The translations under genes and the position numbers were made by a program. Below are positions 47,131 to 60,690 of a stretch of DNA of 64,000 nucleotides, one piece after another. Numbering within the stretch: position 1 is the first letter of the stretch; each line of letters opens with the position of its first letter. The notes beneath the pieces were generated by a model. That model was not told the origin of the DNA. It saw only the letters and a program-made list of their open reading frames with translations, and ran no database searches. Source of the stretch: Gordionus sp. m RMFG-2023 (Eukaryota > Nematomorpha > Gordioida > Chordodea > Parachordodidae). The DNA lies in the NCBI RefSeq assembly GCF_954871325.1, contig NC_088775.1, positions 56,397,561 through 56,461,560 of the forward strand, in the 5' to 3' direction.

Positions 47131-50100
47131 CTTATTTTAACATATTTTCTTCAAAAAAATTCAAAAAACTTATAAAATAACGATTATGACAATGTCAATT
47201 TTCTATGGTACATCTTCACTAAATTTTTATTTAAACATGTTTTTAATACTTATTTTAACATATTTTCTTCAAAAAAATTTAAAAAACTTATAAAATAACG
47301 ATTATTACAATTGTCACTTTTCTATGGTACATCTTCACTAAATTTTTATTTAATACTTATTTTAACATATTTTCTTCAATAAAATTAAAAAAACTTATAA
47401 AAAAACGATTATGACAATTGTCACTTTTCTATGGTACATCTTCACTAAATTTTTATTTAAACATGTTTTAAATACTTATTTTAACATATTTTCTTCAATA
47501 AAATTCAAAAAACTTTAAAAATAACGATTATGACAATGTCAATTATCTATGGTACATCTTCACTAAATTTTTATTTAAACATGTTTTTAATACTTATTTT
47601 AACATATTTTCTTCAAAAAACTTATAAAATAACTATTATGACAATTGTCACTTTTCTATGGTACATCTTCACTAAATTTTTATTTAAACATGTTTTTAAT
47701 ACTTATTTTAACTTATTTTCTTCAAAAAAATTCTAAAAACTTATAAAATAACGATTATGACAATTGTCACTTTTCTATGGTACATCTTCACTAAATTTTT
47801 ATTTAAACATGTTTTTAATACTTATTTTAACATATTTTCTTCAAAAAACTTATAAAATAACGATTATGACAATTGTCACTTTTCTATGGTACATCTTCAC
47901 TAAATTTTTATTTAAACATGTTTTTAATACTTATTTTAACATATTTTCTTCTAAAAAATTCAAAAAACTTATAAAATAACTATTATGACAATTGTTACTT
48001 TTCTATGGTACATCTTCATTAAATTTTTATTTAAACATGTTTTTAATATTTATTTTAACATATTTTCTTCAAAAAAATTCCAAAAACTTATAAAATAACG
48101 ATTATGACAATTGTCACTTTTCTAAGGTACATCTTCACTAAATTTTTATTTAAACATGTTTTTAATACTTATTTTAACATATTTTCTTCAAAAAAATTCT
48201 AAAAACTTTTAAAATAACGATTATGACAATTGTCACTTTTCTATGGTACATCTTCACTAAATTTTTATTTAAACATGTTTTTAATACTTATTTTAACATA
48301 TTTTCTTCAAAAAAATTTAAAAAACTTATAAAATAACGATTATGATAATTGTCACTTTTCTATGGTACATCTTCACTAAATTTTTATTTAAACATGTTTT
48401 TAATACTTATTTTAACATATTTTCTTCAATAAAATTCAAAAAACTTATAAAATAACGATTATGACAATTGTCACTTTTCTATGGTACATCTTCACTAAAT
48501 TTTTATTTAAACATGTTTTTAATACTTATTTTAACATATTTTCGTCAAAAAAATTTTAAAAATAACGATTATGACAATTGTCACTTTTCATTGTCTTCAC
48601 TAAATTTATATTTAAACATCATATTAATACTTATTTTAACATATTTTCTTCAAAAAAATTCAAAAAACTTATAAAATAACGATTATGACAATGTCAATTT
48701 TCTATGGTACATCTTCACTAAATTTTATTTAAACATGTTATCAATACTTATTTTAACATATTTTCTTCAAAAAAATTCAAAAAACTTATAAAATAACGAT
48801 TATGACAATTGTTACTTTTCTATGGTACATCTTCATTAAATTTTTATTTAAACATGTTTTTAATACTTATTTTAACATATTTTCTTCAAAAAAATTCTAA
48901 AAACTTATAAAATAACGATTATGACAATTGTCACTTTTCTAAGGTACATCTTCACTAAATTTTTATTTAAACATGTTTTTAATACTTATTTTAACATATT
49001 TTCTTCAAAAAATTCAAAAAAATTCAAAAAACTTATAAAATAACGATTATGACAATTGTCACTTCTCTATGGTACATCTTCACTAAATTTTTATTTAAAC
49101 ATGTTTTTAATACTTATTTTAACATATTTTCTTCAATAAAATTAAAAAAACTTATAAAAAAACGATTATGACAATTGTCACTTTTCTATGGTACATCTTC
49201 ACTAAATTTTTATTTAAACATGTTTTAAATACTTATTTTAACATATTTTCTTCAATAAAATTCAAAAAACTTTAAAAATAACGATTATGACAATGTCAAT
49301 TATCTATGGTACATCTTCACTAAATTTTATTTAAACATGTTACAAATACTTATTTTAACATATTTTCTTCAATAAAATTCAAAAAACTTATAAAATAACG
49401 ATTATGACAATGTCAATTTTCTATGGTACATCTTCACTAAATTTTTATTTAAACATGTTTTTAATACTTATTTTAACATATTTTCTTCAAAAAAATTTAA
49501 AAAACTTATAAAATAACGATTATTACAATTGTCACTTTTCTATGGTACATCTTCACTAAATTTTTATTTAATACTTATTTTAACATATTTTCTTCAAAAA
49601 AATTCAAAAAACATCTAAAATAACGATTATGACAATTGTCACTTTTCTATGGTACATCTTCACTAAATTTTTATTTAAACATGTTTTTAATACTTATTTT
49701 AACATATTTTCTTCAAAAAAATTCAAAAAACTTTTAAAATAACGATTAAATAACGATTATGACAATTGTCACTTTTCTATGGTACATCTTCACTAAATTT
49801 TATTTAAACATGTTATCAATACTTATTTTAACATATTTTCTTAAAAAAAATTCAAAAAACTTATAAAATAACGATTATGACAATTGTCACTTTTCTATGG
49901 TACATCTTCACTAAATTTTTATTTAAACATGTTTTTAATACTTATTTTAACATATTTTCTTCAAAAAAATTCTAAAAACTTATAAAATAACGATTATGAC
50001 AATTGTCACTTTTCTATGGTACATCTTCACTAAATTTTTATTTAAACATGTTTTTAATACTTATTTTAACATATTTTCTTCAAAAAACTTATAAAATAAC

Positions 50101-51239
50101 TATTATGACAATTGTCACTTTTCTATGGTACATCTTCACTAAATTTTTATTTAAACATGTTTTTAATACTTATTTTAACTTATTTTCTTCAAAAAAATTC
50201 TAAAAACTTATAAAATAACGATTATGACAATTGTCACTTTTCTATGGTACATCTTCACTAAATTTTTATTTAAACATGTTTTTAATACTTATTTTAACAT
50301 ATTTTCTTCAAAAAACTTATAAAATAACGATTATGACAATTGTCACTTTTCTATGGTACATCTTCACTAAATTTTTATTTAAACATGTTTTTAATACTTA
50401 TTTTAACATATTTTCTTCTAAAAAATTCAAAAAACTTATAAAATAACTATTATGACAATTGTTACTTTTCTATGGTACATCTTCATTAAATTTTTATTTA
50501 AACATGTTTTTAATATTTATTTTAACATATTTTCTTCAAAAAAATTCCAAAAACTTATAAAATAACGATTATGACAATTGTCACTTTTCTAAGGTACATC
50601 TTCACTAAATTTTTATTTAAACATGTTTTTAATACTTATTTTAACATATTTTCTTCAAAAAAATTCTAAAAACTTTTAAAATAACGATTATGACAATTGT
50701 CACTTTTCTATGGTACATCTTCACTAAATTTTTATTTAAACATGTTTTTAATACTTATTTTAACATATTTTCTTCAAAAAAATTTAAAAAACTTATAAAA
50801 TAACGATTATGATAATTGTCACATTTCTATGGTACATCTTCACTAAATTTTTATTTAAACATGTTTTTAATACTTATTTTAACATATTTTCTTCAATAAA
50901 ATTCAAAAAACTTATAAAATAACGATTATGACAATTGTCACTTTTCTATGGTACATCTTCACTAAATTTTTATTTAAACATGTTTTTAATACTTATTTTA
51001 ACATATTTTCGTCAAAAAAATTTTAAAAATAACGATTATGACAATTGTCACTTTTCATTGTCTTCACTAAATTTATATTTAAACATCATATTAATACTTA
51101 TTTTAACATATTTTCTTCAAAAAAATTCAAAAAACTTATAAAATAACGATTATGACAATGTCAATTTTCTATGGTACATCTTCACTAAATTTTATTTAAA
51201 CATGTTATCAATACTTATTTTAACATATTTTCTTCAAAA

Positions 51240-54200
51240 AAATTCAAAAAACTTATAAAATAACGATTATGACAATTGTCACTTTTCTAAGGTACATCTT
51301 CACTAAATTTTTATTTAAACATGTTTTTAATACTTATTTTAACATATTTTCTTCAAAAAAATTCTAAAAACTTATAAAATAACGATTATGACAATTGTCA
51401 CTTTTCTATGGTACATCTTCACTAAATTTTTATTTAAACATGTTTTTAATACTTATTTTAACATATTATCTTCAATAAAATTCAAAAAACTTATAAAATA
51501 ACGATTATGACAATTGTCACTTTTCTATGGTACATCTTCACTAAATATTTATTTAAACATGTTTTTAATACTTATTTTAACATATTTTCTTCAATTAAAT
51601 TCAAAAAACTTATAAAATAACGATTATGACAATTGTCACTTTTCTATGGTAAATCTTCACTAAATTTTTATTTAAACATGTTTTTAATACTTATTTTAAC
51701 ATATTTTCTTCAAAAAAATTTAAAAAACTTATAAAATAACGATTATGATAATTGTCACTTTTCTATGGTACATCTTCACTAAATTTTTATTTAAACATGT
51801 TTTTAATACTTATTTTAACATATTTTCTTCAATAAAATTCAAAAAACTTATAAAATAACGATTATGACAATTGTCACTTTTCTATGGTACATCTTCACTA
51901 AATTATTATTTAAACATGTTTTTAATACTTATTTTAACATATTTTCGTCAAAAAAATTTTAAAAATAACGATTATGACAATTGTCACTTTTCATTGTCTT
52001 CACTAAATTTATATTTAAACATCATATTAATACTTATTTTAACATATTTTCTTCAAAAAAATTCAAAAAACTTATAAAATAACGATTATGACAATGTCAA
52101 TTTTCTATGGTACATCTTCACTAAATTTTATTTAAACATGTTATCAATACTTATTTTAACATATTTTCTTCAAAAAAATTCAAAAAACTTATAAAATAAC
52201 GATTATGACAATTGTCACTTTTCTAAGGTACATCTTCACTAAATTTTTATTTAAACATGTTTTTAATACTTATTTTAACATATTTTCTTCAAAAAAATTC
52301 TAAAAACTTATAAAATAACGATTATGACAATTGTCACTTTTCTATGGTACATCTTCACTAAATTTTTATTTAAACATGTTTTTAATACTTATTTTAACAT
52401 ATTATCTTCAATAAAATTCAAAAAACTTATAAAATAACGATTATGACAATTGTCACTTTTCTATGGTACATCTTCACTAAATATTTATTTAAACATGTTT
52501 TTAATACTTATTTTAACATATTTTCTTCAATTAAATTCAAAAAACTTTAAAAATAACGATTATGACAATTGTCACTTTTCTATGGTAAATCTTCACTAAA
52601 TTTTTATTTAAACATGTTTTTAATACTTATTTTAACATATTTTCTTAAAAAAAATTCAAAAAACTTATAAAATAACGATTATGACAATTGTCACTTTTCT
52701 ATGGTACATCTTTACTAAATTTTTATTTAAACATGTTTTTAATACTTATTTTAACATATTTTCTTCAAAAAAATTCTAAAAACTTATAAAATAACGATTA
52801 TGACAATTGTCACTTTTCTATGGTACATCTTCACTAAATTTTTATTTAAACATGTTTTTAATACTTATTTTAACTTATTTTCTTCAAAAAAATTCTAAAA
52901 ACTTATAAAATAACGATTATGACAATTGTCACTTTTCTATGGTACATCTTCACTAAATTTTTATTTAAACATGTTTTTAATACTTATTTTAACATATTTT
53001 CTTCAAAAAACTTATAAAATAACTATTATGACAATTGTCACTTTTCTATGGTACATCTTCACTAAATTTTTATTTAAACATGTTTTTAATACTTATTTTA
53101 ACTTATTTTCTTCAAAAAAATTCTAAAAACTTATAAAATAACGATTATGACAATTGTCACTTTTCTATGGTACATCTTCACTAAATTTTTATTTAAACAT
53201 GTTATCAATACTTATTTTAACATATTTTCTTCAAAAAAATTCAAAAAACTTATAAAATAACGATTATGACAATTGTCACTTTTCTAAGGTACATCTTCAC
53301 TAAATTTTTATTTAAACATGTTTTTAATACTTATTTTAACATATTTTCTTCAAAAAAATTCTAAAAACTTATAAAATAACGATTATGACAATTGTCACTT
53401 TTCTATGGTACATCTTCACTAAATTTTTATTTAAACATGTTTTTAATACTTATTTTAACATATTATCTTCAATAAAATTCAAAAAACTTATAAAATAACG
53501 ATTATGACAATTGTCACTTTTCTATGGTACATCTTCACTAAATATTTATTTAAACATGTTTTTAATACTTATTTTAACATATTTTCTTCAATTAAATTCA
53601 AAAAACTTATAAAATAACGATTATGACAATTGTCACTTTTCTATGGTAAATCTTCACTAAATTTTTATTTAAACATGTTTTTAATACTTATTTTAACATA
53701 TTTTCTTCAAAAAAATTTAAAAAACTTATAAAATAACGATTATGATAATTGTCACTTTTCTATGGTACATCTTCACTAAATTTTTATTTAAACATGTTTT
53801 TAATACTTATTTTAACATATTTTCTTCAATAAAATTCAAAAAACTTATAAAATAACGATTATGACAATTGTCACTTTTCTATGGTACATCTTCACTAAAT
53901 TATTATTTAAACATGTTTTTAATACTTATTTTAACATATTTTCGTCAAAAAAATTTTAAAAATAACGATTATGACAATTGTCACTTTTCATTGTCTTCAC
54001 TAAATTTATATTTAAACATCATATTAATACTTATTTTAACATATTTTCTTCAAAAAAATTCAAAAAACTTATAAAATAACGATTATGACAATGTCAATTT
54101 TCTATGGTACATCTTCACTAAATTTTATTTAAACATGTTATCAATACTTATTTTAACATATTTTCTTCAAAAAAATTCAAAAAACTTATAAAATAACGAT

Positions 54201-55240
54201 TATGACAATTGTCACTTTTCTAAGGTACATCTTCACTAAATTTTTATTTAAACATGTTTTTAATACTTATTTTAACATATTTTCTTCAAAAAAATTCTAA
54301 AAACTTATAAAATAACGATTATGACAATTGTCACTTTTCTATGGTACATCTTCACTAAATTTTTATTTAAACATGTTTTTAATACTTATTTTAACATATT
54401 ATCTTCAATAAAATTCAAAAAACTTATAAAATAACGATTATGACAATTGTCACTTTTCTATGGTACATCTTCACTAAATATTTATTTAAACATGTTTTTA
54501 ATACTTATTTTAACATATTTTCTTCAATTAAATTCAAAAAACTTTAAAAATAACGATTATGACAATTGTCACTTTTCTATGGTAAATCTTCACTAAATTT
54601 TTATTTAAACATGTTTTTAATACTTATTTTAACATATTTTCTTAAAAAAAATTCAAAAAACTTATAAAATAACGATTATGACAATTGTCACTTTTCTATG
54701 GTACATCTTTACTAAATTTTTATTTAAACATGTTTTTAATACTTATTTTAACATATTTTCTTCAAAAAAATTCTAAAAACTTATAAAATAACGATTATGA
54801 CAATTGTCACTTTTCTATGGTACATCTTCACTAAATTTTTATTTAAACATGTTTTTAATACTTATTTTAACTTATTTTCTTCAAAAAAATTCTAAAAACT
54901 TATAAAATAACGATTATGACAATTGTCACTTTTCTATGGTACATCTTCACTAAATTTTTATTTAAATACTATTTAACATATTTTCTTCAAAAAACTTATA
55001 AAATAACTATTATGACAATTGTCACTTTTCTATGGTACATCTTCACTAAATTTTTATTTAAACATGTTTTTAATACTTATTTTAACTTATTTTCTTCAAA
55101 AAAATTCTAAAAACTTATAAAATAACGATTATGACAATTGTCACTTTTCTATGGTACATCTTCACTAAATTTTTATTTAAACATGTTTTTAATACTTATT
55201 TTAACATATTTTCTTCAAAAAACTTATAAAATAACGATTA
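51240..55240. repeat. 1997 bp higher-order repeat
   Basis: The private variant CACTAAATTATTATTTAAAC at 51871 recurs at 53868, and CTAAATATTTATTT at about 51541 and 52481 recurs about 1997 bp later. About 17 monomers per period. Confidence 0.88.
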
Positions 55241-58200
55241 TGACAATTGTCACTTTTCTATGGTACATCTTCACTAAATTTTTATTTAAACATGTTTTTA
55301 ATACTTATTTTAACATATTTTCTTCTAAAAAATTCAAAAAACTTATAAAATAACTATTATGACAATTGTTACTTTTCTATGGTACATCTTCATTAAATTT
55401 TTATTTAAACATGTTTTTAATATTTATTTTAACATATTTTCTTCAAAAAAATTCCAAAAACTTATAAAATAACGATTATGACAATTGTCACTTTTCTAAG
55501 GTACATCTTCACTAAATTTTTATTTAAACATGTTTTTAATACTTATTTTAACATATTTTCTTCAAAAAAATTCTAAAAACTTTTAAAATAACGATTATGA
55601 CAATTGTCACTTTTCTATGGTACATCTTCACTAAATTTTTATTTAAACATGTTTTTAATACTTATTTTAACATATTTTCTTCAAAAAAATTTAAAAAACT
55701 TATAAAATAACGATTATGATAATTGTCACTTTTCTATGGTACATCTTCACTAAATTTTTATTTAAACATGTTTTTAATACTTATTTTAACATATTTTCTT
55801 CAATAAAATTCAAAAAACTTATAAAATAACGATTATGACAATTGTCACTTTTCTATGGTACATCTTCACTAAATTTTTATTTAAACATGTTTTTAATACT
55901 TATTTTAACATATTTTCGTCAAAAAAATTTTAAAAATAACGATTATGACAATTGTCACTTTTCATTGTCTTCACTAAATTTATATTTAAACATCATATTA
56001 ATACTTATTTTAACATATTTTCTTCAAAAAAATTCAAAAAACTTATAAAATAACGATTATGACAATGTCAATTTTCTATGGTACATCTTCACTAAATTTT
56101 ATTTAAACATGTTATCAATACTTATTTTAACATATTTTCTTCAAAAAAATTCAAAAAACTTATAAAATAACGATTATGACAATTGTCACTTTTCTAAGGT
56201 ACATCTTCACTAAATTTTTATTTAAACTTGTTTTTATTACTTATTTTAACATATTTTCTTCAAAAAAATTCTAAAAACTTATAAAATAACGATTATGACA
56301 ATTGTCACTTTTCTATGGTACATCTTCACTAAATTTTTATTTAAACATGTTTTTAATACTTATTTTAACATATTATCTTCAATAAAATTCAAAAAACTTA
56401 TAAAATAACGATTATGACAATTGTCACTTTTCTATGGTACATCTTCACTAAATTTTTATTTAAACATGTTTTTAATACTTATTTTAACATATTTTCTTCA
56501 ATTAAATTCAAAAAACTTATAAAATAACGATTATGACAATTGTCACTTTTCTATGGTAAATCTTCACTAAATTTTTATTTAAACATGTTTTTAATACTTA
56601 TTTTAACATATTTTCTTCAAAAAAATTCAAAAAACTTATAAAATAACGATTATGACAATTGTCACTTTTCTATGGTACATCTTCACTAAATTTTTATTTA
56701 AACATGTTTTTAATACTTATTTTAACATATTTTCTTCAAAAAAATTCAAAAAACTTATAAAATAACGATTATGACAATTGTCACTTTTCTATGGTACATC
56801 TTCACTAAATTTTTATTTAAACATGTTTTTAATACTTATTTTAACATATTTTCTTCAATAAAATTCAAAAAACTTATAAAATAACGATTATGACAATTGT
56901 CACTTTTCTATGGTACATCTTCACTAAATTTTTATTTAAACATGTTTTTAATACTTATTTTAACATATTTTCTTCAATAAAATTCAAAAAACTTATAAAA
57001 TAACGATTATGACAATTGTCACTTTTCTATGGTACATCTTCACTAAATTTTTATTTAAACATCTTTTTAATACTTATTTTAACATCTTTTCGTCAAAAAA
57101 ATTTTAAAAATAGGGATTATGACAATTGTCACTTTTCATTGTCTTCACTAAATTTATATTTAAACATCTTATTAATTCTTATTTTAACATATTTTCGTCA
57201 AAAAAATTCAAAAACTTTAAAAATAACGATTATGACAATGTCAATTTTCTATGGTACATCTTCACTATATTTTATTTAAACATGTTATCAATACTTATTT
57301 TAACATATTTTCGTCAAAAAAATTCAAAAAACTTTAAAAATAACGATTATGACAATGTCAATTTTCTATGGTACATCTTCACTAAATTTTATTTAAACAT
57401 GTTATCAATACTTATTTTAACATATTTTCTTCAAAAAAATTCAAAAAACTTATAAAATAACGATTATGACAATTGTCACTTTTCTATGGTACATCTTCAC
57501 TAAATTTTTATTTAAACATCTTTTTAATACTTATTTTAACATATTTTCGTCAAAAAAATTTAAAAATAAGGATTATGACAATTGTCACTTTTCATTGTCT
57601 TTACTAAATTTATATTTAAACATCTTATTAATACTTATTTTAACATATTTTCGTCAAAAAACTTTAAAAATAACGATTATGACAATGTCAATTTTCTATA
57701 ATACATCTTCACTAAATTTTATTTAAACATGTTACAAATACTTATTTTAACATATTTTCTTCAAAAAACTTATAAAATAACGATTATGACAATTGTCACT
57801 TTTCTATGGTACATCTTCACTAAATTTTTATTTAAACATCTTTTTAATACTTATTTTAACATCTTTTCGTCAAAAAAATTTTAAAAATAGGGATTATGAC
57901 AATTGTCACTTTTCATTGTCTTCACTAAATTTATATTTAAACATCTTATTAATTCTTATTTTAACATATTTTCTTCAAAAAAATTCAAAAAACTTATAAA
58001 ATAACGATTATGACAATTGTCACTTTTCTATGGTACATCTTCACTAAATTTTTATTTAAACATGTTTTTAATACTTATTTTAACATATTTTCTTCAATAA
58101 AATTCAAAAAACTTATAAAATAACGATTATTACAATTGTCACTTTTCTATGGTACATCTTCACTAAATTTTTATTTAAACATGTTTTTAATACATATTTT

Positions 58201-58605
58201 TACATATTTTCTTCAAAAAACTTATAAAATAACGATTATGACAATTGTCACTTTTCTATGGTACATCTTCACTAAATTTTTATTTAAACATCTTATTAAT
58301 ACTTATTTTAACATATTTTCTTCAAAAAACTTATAAAATAACGATTATGACAATTGTCAATTTTCTATGGTACATCTTCACTAAATTTTTATTTAAACAT
58401 GTTATTAAAACTTATTTTAACATATTGTCAAAAAAATTCAAAAAACTTTAAAAATAACGATTATGACAATTGTCACTTTTCTTTGGTACATCTTCACTAA
58501 ATTTATATTTACACATGTTATTAATACTTATTTTAACCTATTTTCTTCAAAAAAATTCAAAAAACTTATAAAATAACCATTATGACAATTGTCACATTAA
58601 AATAT

Positions 58606-59030
58606 TATCCTTAAAAAGATCATATAAAATCATCAAAAAAGTTTCATAAAATCCACCTCATTTAATAATAAATAGATAATTTTAAAAAAATGATAATAGA
58701 TTTCACCTAAAAGATTGTTTATTTAACTAATAAAATTTACAATATAATTCCTCAATAAAAGATGTATTTACAAAGAAGATTGTGAAAATCACTAATAAAT
58801 TATATTAAAGAATATTACATTTTTACTATATAGCAGCATATTATTTTTTTTATTAAAAAAACATCAAATAAATAAATTTATTTTCATTTCAAAATATAAT
58901 AATATAAATAAAAAATATTAAATCATATCATGTTTATTTGTTGATAATATTAAAATATTTACATTAAATATAAATAAAATAAATTATTTTACTAAAATAA
59001 ATAAATAATAATTAATACTAAGCATCGATG
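58606..59030. other. Right flank of the satellite, AT-rich
   Basis: No gene, RNA or known repeat seen; the last monomer breaks off in CACATTAAAATATT. Confidence 0.6.
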
Positions 59031-59094
59031 CAAAATTTTGACTAATTTAATTTTAGCAGATTTATATTTTCTTAGCTGATTTTTAGGCTTAACC

Positions 59095-59165
59095 TAATTA
59101 GGCTTAGCCGATTTTTTAGGCTTAGCCGATTTTAGGCTTAGCCGATTTTAGGCTTAGCCGATTTT
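59095..59165. repeat. 17-18 bp minisatellite, about four units
   Basis: Units of TTAGGCTTAGCCGATTTT. A related hAT-style end, reversed CTAGTGTTGAGTAATCGGC, follows to about 59212, so this is probably the subterminal array of a small element. Confidence 0.75.
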
Positions 59166-59207
59166 TAAGCTTAAGCTTAGGCGTAGTTTTTAGCCGATTA
59201 CTCAACA

Positions 59208-59501
59208 CTAGGTTTGAGTAGTCCAAGGAATTGTGAAATGAATATCAGGAATATTAGATTCGAGAATGCTTGATGTTGCAATATTATCATGATATGATGT
59301 AGATGGAACAGATGACTCTGTCACAGAATTCAAGAGAGAACTGTGGGGGATTGTTAGGAGAGGAATAGAGGGGACTGAGCCACAAAGAGGGCATCTTTGT
59401 CCATTCACACTATGGACCCTTAAACGGGCATTCACTAGTATTAAAATAGAGTTTCTACATTGAGAACTTAAACTTCTATCCAACATAATATGCGGTACCA
59501 T
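59208..59501 (-). CDS. Possible coding stretch, 97 residues (hypothetical)
   Basis: Open on the minus strand from ATG at 59501, with a stop four codons upstream. It starts MVPHIMLDRSLSSQCRNS, followed by VNARLRVHSVNGQRCPLCG and a Ser/Pro/Thr-rich tail (PHSSLLNSVTESSVPSTSYH). Base composition is more balanced than the neighbourhood and no transposon motif is seen. CPLCG alone is too little for a zinc finger. I do not recognise the protein; a host exon, a single-exon gene fragment and a chance frame are all possible. Confidence 0.35.
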   Translation of the reverse strand: MVPHIMLDRSLSSQCRNSILILVNARLRVHSVNGQRCPLCGSVPSIPLLTIPHSSLLNSVTESSVPSTSYHDNIATSSILESNIPDIHFTIPWTTQT

Positions 59502-59944
59502 TGGGTATTACAATCTGATGATCATCTATTTATATTTTTATTATACAATCAGAAAATAAAAACTGGTCACCAACTTCTTTGAATACAAGCATATGTTGTT
59601 GCATAAGGATCTATATTAATTTCATTAATACTGATTATACACACAAGAATGACATTTATGTATTAAGAAAGTTTCATTAAAATTATTAATATTGTAATGT
59701 AGTTAATTAATGTTAAGTTATTTCTTTCATATTGACTATATAAGGATGATATATAAAATTCTATATATTAATGTTGGAATGTAGTTGCATAAATGTTAGG
59801 TTACTTCTTTCAATAATATTGATCACATAATTTTTATTACATCTCATCTTCAGGTTTGCTTAGTTAAACTAGTTCTATTGTATTCTCAATGCATACTGCT
59901 GTAAAACTGAACCCATTTTTTTCCTTTATTTTATTGAATATCTA
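59502..59944. other. Stretch without recognisable features
   Basis: GTTAGGTTACTTCTTTCA and TGTTAAGTTATTTCTTTCA form a loose pair of repeats about 110 bp apart (59708, 59795). Nothing else. Confidence 0.5.
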
Positions 59945-59949
59945 TAATA

Positions 59950-60690
59950 TATATAAAAGCCTTGTCACGCTGTGACAGTCACACTTTCACAATTTATAAT
60001 ATATTTAAAAAATCGTTAATTTTAAAAGTGTCTGTGGCCCAATTGGTAAGAGCGCCGTTTACAAATATATTAGACTTAGGTTCGAATCCCACCAAAAAAA
60101 AATTTTCTTAATCTGGCAAAATATTTTTTTTTCTTAATCTGACAAAATTAATCAAATAGATACGATTCAAAGTTAGCTACTTTAAAATTCAAAGTATTAA
60201 ATAGGTATTCTTATATTTAAATGTTTTATATTCTTTTAAAAAATATTCGTTCAATAAAAATCACCATAGAATCTTATCTTATCAATCATTTATTCATCTT
60301 CCATTACCATAAAACCATTACCATCTTATACATCATCATATATATATATATACACTAGAACTAATTGATATATCTATAATATCTATAAAAGCCGTCACAC
60401 TCTCAGTGTCAGAGTCACATCACAAAAATCGTGAATTTTGAAAAGTGTCTATGGCCTAATAGGTAAGATCTGATAGACTTAGGTTCGAATCTCAGCAATG
60501 ATTATTTTTTTTTCTTAATCCAACTTGGTGGTTCCGTCCTTTAAGATGTTAACTAAATTCCCATTGGACCTGAAAATGTTGTCATTTGCAGACCTCTTGC
60601 GGTAAATGCATGGGAAAATAAAAGTGGCAGACGCATATCATTTATAAATGGATTCTTTGGCAGAGGTAAATTTCATTATTTTTCTCTGAA
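59950..60690 (+). repeat. Two tRNA-headed repeat units, inverted relative to 29113-30420
   Basis: Units with TATAAAAGCC, TGTCAC palindromes and tRNA-like heads at 60027-60093 (GTGTCTGTGGCCCAATTGG ... GGTTCGAATCC) and 60443-60495 (short, with a deletion between the boxes). The following 150 bp (CCATTGGACCTGAAAATG, GCAGACGCATATCATTT) matches 29620-29790 reversed. Non-functional as tRNAs. Confidence 0.75.

Larger units (their letters stand above)
36361..58605. repeat. Satellite array, about 190 monomers of 109-119 bp, with higher-order repeats
   Basis: The base monomer is 119 bp (for example 36473 to 36592) with 22 G or C. Fixed parts: TAACGATTATGACAATTGTC, ACTTTTCTATGGTACATCTT, CACTAAATTTTTATTTAAAC, and a tail of A-runs. 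Variants: 117 bp with TGACAATGTCA and TTATCAATAC; 114 and 110 bp with TTCGTC or CATTGTCTTCACT; 109 bp lacking AAAATTC. A rare variant GATTATTAC occurs at 41234, 44267 and 47300, exactly 3033 bp apart, and again at 49518. The array is not interrupted by any transposon, unlike everything around it. Short frames starting MSLFYGTSSLNFYLN recur throughout because the monomer lacks stops in one frame; they are not genes. Confidence 0.97.

Noticed and set aside
36722-58451. Dozens of 60-109 codon open frames starting MSLFYGTSSLNFYLN
   Set aside because: They are the satellite monomer read in one frame; 119 bp is not a multiple of three and the frames stop after about two monomers. No start context or codon signal.
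36361-58605. CRISPR-like alternation of repeat and spacer
   Set aside because: There are no unique spacers; whole monomers repeat head to tail in a eukaryotic sequence.
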